Shown here: in pieces, positions 1 through 5,501 of the stretch
Numbering within the stretch: position 1 is the stretch's first letter
How the letters are laid out: each line of letters opens with the position of its first letter
Source of the DNA: Hyphomicrobiaceae bacterium
GTDB lineage: Bacteria; Pseudomonadota; Alphaproteobacteria; Rhizobiales; Hyphomicrobiaceae
Length of the DNA stretch: 7,040 nucleotides
Assembly: GCA_020442225.1 (NCBI GenBank)
Contig: JAGRKR010000179.1
Location: 1-7,040 of the forward strand
Direction: 5' to 3'
Notes under the pieces: generated by a model
What the model saw: only the letters and a program-made list of their open reading frames with translations
The model's database searches: none
Told to the model about the DNA's origin: nothing
Translations under genes and position numbers: made by a program

Positions 1-132
1 GCCATGGCGGCCTGCTCGCTGGTGCCGGGTCAGGGCGCCACCGACAGCGCGTCGAGCCCGCGCGACTACATCACCTTCCCCGAGCCCGAGGCCGCGCCGC
101 AGAAGAAGGCGCCGAGCCGAAAGGCCGCCTGA
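1..132 (+). CDS. C-terminal end of an unidentified protein, possibly a small lipoprotein (5' truncated)
   Basis: An open frame enters from the left edge and stops at TGA 130-132, giving the last 43 residues. The piece begins A-M-A-A-C-S, which could be the end of a signal peptide with a lipobox-like M-A-A-C. The rest is rich in Pro, Ala and Lys and has no hydrophobic segment, ending K-K-A-P-S-R-K-A-A. If the Cys is a lipidation site, the mature protein would be a very short, basic envelope lipoprotein. This is inference only, because the hydrophobic core of the supposed signal lies outside the window. Alternatively it is simply the disordered tail of a longer protein. No family is recognised. 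The gene is convergent with the dioxygenase gene, and a hairpin lies between them. Confidence 0.55.
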   Translation, partial: AMAACSLVPGQGATDSASSPRDYITFPEPEAAPQKKAPSRKAA

Positions 133-163
133 CGGTTCGACCGATCCTGTTCTGAAGGCCCGC

Positions 164-191
164 CGGGCGGGGCTCGCAAGAGCCTCGCCCG
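164..191. terminator. GNRA-capped hairpin between convergent genes, probable (bidirectional) terminator
   Basis: The arms 164-175 and 180-191 pair over 12 bp with a single G-T wobble, and are closed by the tetraloop GCAA (176-179), a stable GNRA loop. The hairpin starts 32 nt after the stop of the rightward gene and ends 25 nt from the stop of the leftward dioxygenase gene, so it can serve both. There is no clear T-tract on either side, so its efficiency as an intrinsic terminator is uncertain. Confidence 0.6.
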
Positions 192-215
192 CTTGCATTC
201 TGCTCCCGCGACGAG

Positions 216-1028
216 CTACTCGGCCGCTGGCTGCACGGCGGTTCGCCGCGAACGGGCGTAGCGCAGCAGCGCGTCGTCGTCGCAAGCCTCGATCGGCGTG
301 AAGTCGCGGTGCGCGATCCACTCGGCACGCGTGTATTTCGTGATGTGGTTCGAGACGGCGCAAAGCGTGAGATAGACGATCTTGCGCGGATAGGGCGTGA
401 TGTTCGGCGGGCTCGCATGCACGAGATTGCCGTGAAACATCAGAACCGTGCCGGGCTTGCCCGTGGGAGCGACGATGCCGCCCGCCTCCGCGAGGCGCGT
501 CACCGTGGCGTTGTCGAGGGTCCAGAGGGGATAGCTGGTCGTCTTCTTGTCGTGGCCGGCCGCCAGCGTGCCTTCGCGATGGCTGCGCGGGATGAACATC
601 AGCGGCCCGTTGATCGCCATCACCTCGTCGAGGAAGACCGAGATGTTCATGGCGCGCGGCTCGGGCATGCCGTCATCGCGTTGCCAGGTGCCGTAATCCT
701 GATGCCACTGCCAGACCTCGCCATCGAAGGGCGCCTTGGCGTTGATCTTGAACTGGTGCATGTAGAGCTTCTCGCCGAAGAGCTGCTCGAGCGGCTCGAT
801 CAATCGCGGATGGCGACCCAGGATGCCAAAGGCCTCGTTGTAGGTGTGAGCCGCGAATGCGGTCCGCGGCGCGCCTGTGCTTTCGCGCCAGACCTCCTGG
901 CGGTCGGTCGCATAGATCGCCTCGGCCTCGTCGCGCAGAGCGGCGACTTCCTCCTCCGAGAAGCAATTGGGAAGGACGAGATAGCCCTCGGTCTCGAAGG
1001 TCGCGAGTTGCTCGGCTGTGAGCTTCAT
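216..1028 (-). CDS. EctD-like phytanoyl-CoA dioxygenase family protein (2-oxoglutarate/Fe(II) oxygenase)
   Basis: Predicted soluble cytosolic non-haem iron oxygenase of 270 residues, coupling 2-oxoglutarate decarboxylation to hydroxylation of a small substrate. The double-stranded beta-helix core is complete: H109-x-D111 in W-x-W-H-Q-D-Y-G-T-W is the proximal iron pair, H204 in N-L-V-H-A-S the distal ligand, and R215 in N-I-T-P-Y-P-R the probable 2-oxoglutarate anchor. The stretch around 106-126, including D-D-G-M-P, closely follows the ectoine hydroxylase (EctD) signature F-x-WHSDFETWH-x-EDGMP. The Trp matching EctD W152 is kept (W115), but the Phe of that signature is W106 and the protein is shorter than the usual EctD (about 300). 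No ectABC genes are present, so ectoine is doubtful; hydroxylation of another amino acid or derivative is an alternative. I chose the ATG at 1028 because AGGAG lies 8 nt upstream and the protein then begins M-K-L-T-A-E-Q-L, a typical family N-terminus. An in-frame ATG at 1115 would add 29 unlike residues. Confidence 0.87.
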   Translation of the reverse strand: MKLTAEQLATFETEGYLVLPNCFSEEEVAALRDEAEAIYATDRQEVWRESTGAPRTAFAAHTYNEAFGILGRHPRLIEPLEQLFGEKLYMHQFKINAKAPFDGEVWQWHQDYGTWQRDDGMPEPRAMNISVFLDEVMAINGPLMFIPRSHREGTLAAGHDKKTTSYPLWTLDNATVTRLAEAGGIVAPTGKPGTVLMFHGNLVHASPPNITPYPRKIVYLTLCAVSNHITKYTRAEWIAHRDFTPIEACDDDALLRYARSRRTAVQPAAE

Positions 1029-1036
1029 GGCTGACA

Positions 1037-1041
1037 CTCCT
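1037..1041 (-). promoter_or_regulatory. Ribosome binding site fixing the dioxygenase start
   Basis: On the minus strand AGGAG stands 8 nt before the ATG at 1028. This supports that start over the in-frame ATG at 1115. Confidence 0.7.
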
Positions 1042-1084
1042 GCTGCGGCCCCTGTGCTGAAGCGAATGCTCGTGCGCCAGCCGC

Positions 1085-1100
1085 TCGGCTCGGGAGCCGA
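1085..1100. repeat. Perfect 7+7 bp dyad in the divergent intergenic region, possible operator
   Basis: TCGGCTC and GAGCCGA are perfect inverted arms separated by GG, forming a 16-bp dyad 57 bp upstream of the dioxygenase ATG. This is a plausible place for a dimeric regulator to control the leftward gene. In such GC-rich DNA a short dyad can arise by chance, and I see no second copy in the window. No regulator gene is adjacent and no convincing -35/-10 pair was found nearby. Confidence 0.3.
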
Positions 1101-1276
1101 CGACCGGCAGTCCACCGCTTCAGGTGCGACAGAATAGCCAGTCGGGACGCGCGGCGCGAGGGCTCATGGCGCGCCACTGCCACGAAATCGTCCTGTCATG
1201 CTGCTCTGATAGCCCCAGCGGGTCAGATGCCCGCCATGCGGGGCCGCCTACGTCCCGGCCGCCACCGCCCAACGAG

Positions 1277-1282
1277 AGGAGG
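1277..1282 (+). promoter_or_regulatory. Ribosome binding site for the 76-residue membrane protein
   Basis: A perfect AGGAGG lies 7 nt before the ATG at 1290. It selects this start over the in-frame ATG at 1227, which would add 21 Arg/Pro-rich residues before the membrane segment. Confidence 0.75.
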
Positions 1283-1289
1283 CCACGTC

Positions 1290-1520
1290 ATGGCCAGCTT
1301 TCTCAAGTTTCTCATCGCCATCATCGTCCTCGCCGTCGTCGCCGTCGGCGGCCTGTGGGGATACAAGACGTACTCCATAGCCTCTGCCAACGACGAGATG
1401 TGGGTGGCGATCAACAGCCGGCTGCCGGCGCCGCTGCGCACGTGGTCGTGCGATACCGTCAAGGAGCGCATCAAGCCCAAGGCGGGCGGCAAGGCACCTG
1501 CCGGCTGCGACTGGAAATAG
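1290..1520 (+). CDS. Small single-pass membrane-anchored protein with two Cys, function unknown
   Basis: A 76-residue protein of no family I recognise. Residues 5-24 form one hydrophobic segment (F-L-K-F-L-I-A-I-I-V-L-A-V-V-A-V-G-G-L-W), after only a Met-Ala-Ser start; it reads as an uncleaved signal anchor. The remaining 50 or so residues are polar and would face the periplasm. They contain C54 in T-W-S-C-D and C73 in A-G-C-D-W-K, each followed by Asp, with a basic K-E-R-I-K-P-K stretch between them. The pair could form a disulfide in the periplasm; this is inference. A canonical AGGAGG and G/C-rich wobble positions argue that the gene is real and expressed. It is the first gene after the divergent region. 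The next gene starts 77 bp later on the same strand, so cotranscription is possible but not shown. Confidence 0.75.
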   Translation: MASFLKFLIAIIVLAVVAVGGLWGYKTYSIASANDEMWVAINSRLPAPLRTWSCDTVKERIKPKAGGKAPAGCDWK

Positions 1521-1597
1521 CCGCCCCGACGCGCCGGCGTCACGCGCACCCGAGCAGCCGCGTTGCCATCGCCGGACCCTCGTGCGACACCTTGCGC

Positions 1598-2086
1598 ATG
1601 AGCAGCTCCTTCGATCCGGCAGAGCACAAGCTCGCGCCGACCCGCTATTTCGAGGACTTCGCCCTGGGTGAGGTCTTCGCCCTGCCGTCGCGCACCGTGA
1701 CGGAGGCGCAGTTCCTCGCGTTCCAGGCCGCCTCCGGCGACAATCATCCGATCCACTACGATCGAGAGTACTGCCGCCGGCACGGCCACCCGGACCTGCT
1801 CGCGCACGGCTTCCAGGTGCTGATCCAGACCGCAGCAGGGGCCGGCATGTTCCCGTTCATGGTCGAGGGCTCGCTCAAGGCCTTCCTCTCGCAGTCCTCG
1901 CGATTCCTGGCGCCGACCTATGCGGGCGACACGCTCTACCCGACCCTGACGGTTGCCAGCCTTGAGCCGCAGCGCACGACGGGCGTGCTGACGCTCGCCT
2001 CACGCATCCACAATCAACGCCGCATGCTGGTGCTCGACGGGGAGCAGCGCTACCTTATTCTCAAACGCCCCACTGCAGCATCCTGA
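1598..2086 (+). CDS. MaoC family hot-dog dehydratase/hydratase
   Basis: A 162-residue single hot-dog protein of the MaoC/(R)-specific enoyl-CoA hydratase class, acting on acyl-CoA thioesters in the cytosol by adding or removing water. The hydratase motif is at 46-55, S-G-D-N-H-P-I-H-Y-D: D48 and H53 have the same spacing as the catalytic Asp and His of PhaJ-type enzymes (S-G-D-x-N-P-x-H). The usual Asn of that motif is His here (H50). The start R-Y-F-E-D-F-A-L-G-E-V-F and the stretch L-L-A-H-G-F-Q-V-L are typical of the family. The ATG at 1598 gives a normal length, but no Shine-Dalgarno sequence precedes it; initiation may depend on upstream translation. The open frame extends much further upstream without family-like sequence. 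A CoA-transferase gene follows after 14 nt, so the two probably work on the same CoA ester. The substrate is not readable from sequence. Confidence 0.9.
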   Translation: MSSSFDPAEHKLAPTRYFEDFALGEVFALPSRTVTEAQFLAFQAASGDNHPIHYDREYCRRHGHPDLLAHGFQVLIQTAAGAGMFPFMVEGSLKAFLSQSSRFLAPTYAGDTLYPTLTVASLEPQRTTGVLTLASRIHNQRRMLVLDGEQRYLILKRPTAAS

Positions 2087-2100
2087 AGCGAGGTCATGCC

Positions 2101-3486
2101 ATGTCGACGGGAGCCCGGATCGCACTCTCCAACATCCTGGATGTCGTCCGCTGGAAGGACGCGCCCTCCGACACGCTGGAGATCGCCGGCGGACCACACG
2201 TGCTCGCCTCGCCCATGCCGGTCGCGGACCTGGCCTCCGCAGCCATCGGCGCCGTCGGTCTCGCGGTCGCAGAACTCTGGCGCCTGCGGACCGGCCGGCA
2301 GCAGACGATCGGGCTCGATTTCACAGCCGCCGGCCTTGCGATGGCATCCGGCCAGTATCTCCTCCTCGACGGCCGCAAGGCCCGCGACTGGGACCCCATC
2401 ACCGGCTATTACCCCACCAAGGACGGCCGCTGGCTCTATCTGCACGCCAACTTTCCGCACCTGCGCGACGGGCTGCTGGAAATCCTCGGCGTCCCGGCCG
2501 ATCCGGACACCGTCGAGACGACCCTGACGAAGTGGACCGCCGACGATTTCGAGGCCGCGGCCGTCGCCCGCGGCCTGTGCGCCGTCAAGATGCGCAGCCG
2601 CCAGGAGTGGCATCGCGAGCCCCACTCCGCCGCCATCGATTCCCTGCCGCTCATCGAGATCACGCGTATCGGCGACGCACCACCGCAGCCCTTTGGCGAA
2701 GGCGCCCGTCCGCTCTCGGGCATCCGCGTGCTCGACCTGACGCGCGTCATTGCCGGACCGATGGCCGGCCGCACGCTCGCCGAGCACGGCGCCACGGTGA
2801 TGCGTATCGCCGGCCCGCACCTGCCGTTCATCGACGCGCTGGTGATGGATACCGGCTTCGGCAAGCTCTCAGCCCATATCGATCTGCGGGACAAGGCCGG
2901 TCAGGCGCAACTGGCCACCCTGACCCGTGACGCGGACGTGTTCGTCAACGCCTACCGGCCCGGCTCCATCGCCGCCCGTGGCTTCGGCCCCGAGGCCCTG
3001 GCCAGACTGCGCCCAGGCATCGTCTCCGCCTCCCTCTCTGCCTTCTCGCGGGCCGGCCCCTGGTCGATGCGCCGCGGCTATGACAGCGTCGTGCAGGCAG
3101 CCGTCGGTCTGTCACCCTTCGATCGCAGCGGCAAGCCGTGCAAGCCGCCGTTCCAGGCTCTCGACTACATCACCGGCTACCTGACGGCCTTCGGCATCAT
3201 GATGGCGCTCAAGCGACGCGCGGAGGTCGGCGGCAGCTGGCACGTCGAGCTCTCGCTCGCGCGCACGGCGCACTGGCTGCAACGCATGGTCGACGTGCTC
3301 GGCCTGTTGCCGGAGGCGCCGGAGGCCAATCCAGCCCTGGACGCAATCGCGCCCTACGTGGCCGAGACGCAGTCCAGTTTCGGCCTGCTGAGGCATCTGA
3401 CCCCCGCGCTCATCCTCTCGGAGACGCCGGGCCGTTTCTGGCGGCCACCCGTGCCGCTCGGCTCCGACCCTGCCGTGTGGCCCTGA
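2101..3486 (+). CDS. Family III CoA-transferase (CaiB/BaiF), with rearranged domain order
   Basis: A 461-residue cytosolic enzyme expected to move CoA between a donor acyl-CoA and a free acid. From about residue 204 it matches the normal family start, P-L-S-G-I-R-V-L-D-L-T-R-V-I-A-G-P, then V-F-V-N-A-Y-R-P-G, R-G-Y-D-S-V-V-Q-A, and L-D-Y-I-T-G-Y with D355 as the likely catalytic Asp (equivalent to D169 of formyl-CoA transferase). The C-terminus (L-S-E-T-P-G, P-P-V-P-L-G) also looks like a normal family end. What is missing between them is the usual middle region with the D-G-R-W motif. That region appears instead at the N-terminus: residues 41-75 resemble the catalytic-Asp helix and R-T-G-R-Q-Q strand, 98-115 read Y-Y-P-T-K-D-G-R-W-L-Y-L, and 169-187 resemble the small-domain end. 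The ATG at 2101 follows the MaoC stop by 14 nt with a weak GAGG. Substrate is unknown. Confidence 0.88.
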   Translation: MSTGARIALSNILDVVRWKDAPSDTLEIAGGPHVLASPMPVADLASAAIGAVGLAVAELWRLRTGRQQTIGLDFTAAGLAMASGQYLLLDGRKARDWDPITGYYPTKDGRWLYLHANFPHLRDGLLEILGVPADPDTVETTLTKWTADDFEAAAVARGLCAVKMRSRQEWHREPHSAAIDSLPLIEITRIGDAPPQPFGEGARPLSGIRVLDLTRVIAGPMAGRTLAEHGATVMRIAGPHLPFIDALVMDTGFGKLSAHIDLRDKAGQAQLATLTRDADVFVNAYRPGSIAARGFGPEALARLRPGIVSASLSAFSRAGPWSMRRGYDSVVQAAVGLSPFDRSGKPCKPPFQALDYITGYLTAFGIMMALKRRAEVGGSWHVELSLARTAHWLQRMVDVLGLLPEAPEANPALDAIAPYVAETQSSFGLLRHLTPALILSETPGRFWRPPVPLGSDPAVWP

Positions 3487-3511
3487 GACGGCTCCCTCTC
3501 GCTCCGGCTCA
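3484..3511. terminator. Imperfect hairpin spanning both stop codons of convergent genes
   Basis: TGAG (3484-3487) pairs with CTCA (3508-3511) and CGG (3489-3491) with CCG (3504-3506), with one A/G mismatch and a 12-nt loop. The arms contain the TGA of the CoA-transferase gene and the TGA of rsmE. The stem is short and has no T-tract, so a termination role is only a suggestion. Confidence 0.25.
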
Positions 3512-4252
3512 GCGCCAGTCACCGACGACCGCGTTGACGAGCGTCAGCGCCGCCACCGCCGCCGTATCGGCGCGCAGGATGCGCGGACCGAGCGAGATGC
3601 GCATGACGAACGCATGCGCCAGCAGGGCGTCGCGCTCCTCGGCCGCAAAGCCGCCCTCGGGTCCGATCAGCACGGCCACGGGACCCGGCGCCAACGTCGA
3701 CAGTGCGGCGACCGGCGAGGCGATTTCCGCCCCTTCGTCGCAGAAGACGAGCCGGCGCTCCGGCCGCCACTCCGCAAGCGCACGCTCGAGACGCACGGGC
3801 GCGACGATCTCTGGCAGATGCAGAATGCCGCACTGCTCGGCCGCCTCGACGACGTTGGCCTGCATGCGCTCCAGATTGACGCGGTCTGCAATCGTGTGGC
3901 GCGTCAGCACGGGCCGGAGCCGGCGGACGCCCATCTCGGCCGCCTTCTGCACCATGTAGTCGAGCCGGGCTCGCTTGAGCGGCGCGAACAGGTAATCGAT
4001 GTCCGGCCCGCTCTCCTGCCGGCGAAGCTGGCGCACGACCTCGAGCGAAATCGCGCGCCGACCCGCCTCGTGCAGGCGCGCGCTCCATTCGCCATCTCGT
4101 CCATTGAAGACGATGATTTCGGCGCCGGCCGCGAGCCGCAGGACGTTGCGCAGATAGTTCACCTGGGCCGACGTCGGCGACAGCGTACCCCCTGCCGTCA
4201 GCTCCGCGTCAACGAACAGGCGCTGAGCTCGGAAATCGAAGTCCTGGCGCAT
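3509..4252 (-). CDS. rsmE: 16S rRNA (uracil-1498-N3)-methyltransferase RsmE
   Basis: Cytosolic SPOUT-class methyltransferase that uses S-adenosylmethionine to methylate N3 of U1498 of 16S rRNA in the assembled small subunit. The 247 residues have the family's usual length. Residues 1-75 form the PUA-like N-terminal domain, starting with the typical R-L-F-V-D (11-15). The SPOUT domain follows, with Q-K-A-A-E-M-G at 102-108, E-A-A-E-Q-C-G-I at 136-143, the SAM-knot motif L-I-G-P-E-G-G-F at 195-202 and L-G-P-R-I-L-R-A-D-T-A at 221-231, all diagnostic of RsmE. I chose the ATG at 4252 because it puts R-L-F-V-D at the normal distance from the start. GAGGAG precedes it, though with only 3 nt of spacing. 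An ATG at 4321 would add 23 residues unlike the family and extend into the opposite gene's leader. The gene is convergent with the CoA-transferase gene (22 bp gap) and divergent from the D-amino-acid enzyme gene. Confidence 0.95.
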   Translation of the reverse strand: MRQDFDFRAQRLFVDAELTAGGTLSPTSAQVNYLRNVLRLAAGAEIIVFNGRDGEWSARLHEAGRRAISLEVVRQLRRQESGPDIDYLFAPLKRARLDYMVQKAAEMGVRRLRPVLTRHTIADRVNLERMQANVVEAAEQCGILHLPEIVAPVRLERALAEWRPERRLVFCDEGAEIASPVAALSTLAPGPVAVLIGPEGGFAAEERDALLAHAFVMRISLGPRILRADTAAVAALTLVNAVVGDWR

Positions 4253-4347
4253 GCGCTCCTCGACCTGCCAATCCAAAGTGTTCCATGGTAATGCCGAACG
4301 GTCTACACCGGAACGCGCCACACGTGCGCCAGCAGGAGAGCCGATCC
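4253..4347. promoter_or_regulatory. 95-bp divergent leader between rsmE and the D-amino-acid enzyme gene
   Basis: If the starts at 4252 (leftward) and 4348 (rightward) are right, this short stretch must hold the promoters of both units. I found no good sigma-70 boxes in it. The only small dyad is CGGT/ACCG (4299-4310), too short to call an operator. Its role is inferred from gene orientation alone. Confidence 0.35.
4334..4338 (+). promoter_or_regulatory. Ribosome binding site supporting a TTG start at 4348
   Basis: AGGAG lies 9 nt before TTG 4348-4350. The upstream in-frame ATGs at 4285 and 4291 have no such sequence before them. Confidence 0.55.
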
Positions 4348-5487
4348 TTGCATATCGCGGACCTCGAAACGCCTTGCCTGTTGCTGGACGTCGAGCGGCT
4401 CGACGCCAACCAGGCGCGCATGGCCGGCCACCTCGTCGAGCTCGGTGTCTCGTTCCGACCGCACATGAAGACGGCCAAGAGCATCGACGTGGCGCGACGG
4501 ATCATGCCGCCCGAGGCGAAAGGCGCCCGCATCACCGTCTCGACCCTCAAGGAGGCCGACTATTTCGCCAGCCACGGCTACCGCGACATCCTCTACGCCG
4601 TGGGCATTGCGCCGGGCAAGCTCGGCCATGCCGCGCAGCTCGTTCGCCAGGGCGTCGATCTGGTGCTGACGCTCGACAACCTCGAGGCCGCCCGCCAGCT
4701 CGTCGAGCACAGCCGCGACCTCGGCGTTTCCTTCCGCGTCGTCGTCGAGATCGATTCCGACGGTCACAGGTCCGGCGTGAAGCCCGGCGACCCGCTGCTG
4801 GTCGAGATCGCGCGCACGCTCAAGGCGTCGCTTGGCTGCCGGCCGGTAGGCGTCATGACGCATGCAGGGGAATCATACAATTGCGGCTCGATCGACGAGA
4901 TCCGCGCCATGGCCGAACGCGAGCGGGCGGCAGTCGCCCATTCGGCGCGCCTGCTCGCCAAGGCGGGTTTCCAGCCCGAGATCGTCTCCGTCGGCTCGAC
5001 CCCGACCGCGACGTTTGCCGAGCGCCTCGATGGCGTCACCGAGGTCCGGGCCGGCGTCTACATGTTCCAGGATCTGGTCATGGCCGGCCTCGGTGTCTGC
5101 CAGCCAGAGGACATCGCACTCACCGTCCTGACCACGGTCATCGGTCATCAGCGCGACAAGGGCTGGATCATCACCGATGGCGGCTGGATGGCCATGTCGC
5201 GGGACCGCGGGACGGCGCGACAGGCGGTCGATTGCGGCTATGGCCGCGTTGCCGACCGCACCGGCCGGCTGCTCGACGACCTGATCGTTGCCGACGCCAA
5301 CCAGGAGCACGGCATCGTCCGGCGCCGCCAGGGTGGCCCGCTCGACATCGAGCGCTTTCCTGTCGGCACGCTGCTGCGTGTCCTGCCCAACCATGCGTGC
5401 GCCACCGCCGCCCAGTACGACCGCTATCACGTCCTCGAGGGCGGCCGAGAAGTCGTCGCCGAATGGCCGCGCATCAACGGCTGGTGA
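4348..5487 (+). CDS. D-threonine aldolase / D-serine dehydratase-like PLP enzyme (DSD1 family)
   Basis: A 379-residue fold-type III PLP enzyme: an alanine-racemase-like TIM barrel followed by a C-terminal metal-binding domain. R-P-H-M-K-T at 38-42 carries the likely Schiff-base lysine K41, matching the RPHxKT motif of the family. N-H-A-C at 348-351 gives H349 and C351, the His-x-Cys pair that binds the metal (zinc in characterised D-serine dehydratases). The start D-L-E-T-P-C-L-L-L-D is also typical. Known members cleave beta-hydroxy-D-amino acids to glycine and an aldehyde, or deaminate D-serine to pyruvate; sequence alone does not decide between these. I prefer the TTG at 4348, which has AGGAG and gives the family N-terminus. 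The ATG at 4285 (400 residues) has no ribosome binding site and adds an unconserved leader. ubiA starts 14 nt downstream, so the two are probably cotranscribed, although no biochemical link is evident. No signal peptide: cytosolic. Confidence 0.9.
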   Translation: MHIADLETPCLLLDVERLDANQARMAGHLVELGVSFRPHMKTAKSIDVARRIMPPEAKGARITVSTLKEADYFASHGYRDILYAVGIAPGKLGHAAQLVRQGVDLVLTLDNLEAARQLVEHSRDLGVSFRVVVEIDSDGHRSGVKPGDPLLVEIARTLKASLGCRPVGVMTHAGESYNCGSIDEIRAMAERERAAVAHSARLLAKAGFQPEIVSVGSTPTATFAERLDGVTEVRAGVYMFQDLVMAGLGVCQPEDIALTVLTTVIGHQRDKGWIITDGGWMAMSRDRGTARQAVDCGYGRVADRTGRLLDDLIVADANQEHGIVRRRQGGPLDIERFPVGTLLRVLPNHACATAAQYDRYHVLEGGREVVAEWPRINGW

Positions 5488-5492
5488 AGGGG
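5488..5492 (+). promoter_or_regulatory. Ribosome binding site supporting a GTG start for ubiA
   Basis: AGGGG just after the preceding stop codon lies 9 nt before GTG 5502. The in-frame ATG at 5463 lies inside the preceding gene and has no clear site; a GTG at 5484 would overlap that gene's stop. Confidence 0.5.
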
Positions 5493-5501
5493 GCCGAGGC
5501 C

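Noticed and set aside
309..1034. A 241-residue rightward open frame opposite the dioxygenase gene.
   Set aside because: Low-complexity Arg/Ala/Asp-rich translation with no motif; the minus strand holds a complete catalytic core there.
1124..1597. Long N-terminal extension of the MaoC frame.
   Set aside because: It is Arg/Pro-rich, unlike any MaoC protein, and overlaps the well-supported 76-residue gene in another frame.
2050..2894. Leftward frames of up to 256 residues opposite the CoA-transferase gene.
   Set aside because: Gly/Arg-rich antisense translations with no family likeness, overlapping a recognised gene.
3138..4291. Long rightward frames overlapping the CoA-transferase tail and rsmE.
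   Set aside because: Compositional shadows of rsmE and the CoA-transferase gene; no recognisable domains.
216..5487. A joint pathway of the EctD-like hydroxylase and the D-threonine aldolase-like enzyme (make, then cleave, a beta-hydroxy amino acid).
   Set aside because: The genes are more than 3 kb apart, on opposite strands, with rsmE between; nothing in the sequence ties them together.
4251..5501. A frame open without stops through the whole D-amino-acid enzyme gene and into ubiA, suggesting a 740-residue fusion.
   Set aside because: The upstream part is Arg/Pro/Ala-rich with no family features, while another frame of the same DNA encodes a complete PLP enzyme. It is a high-GC shadow frame.
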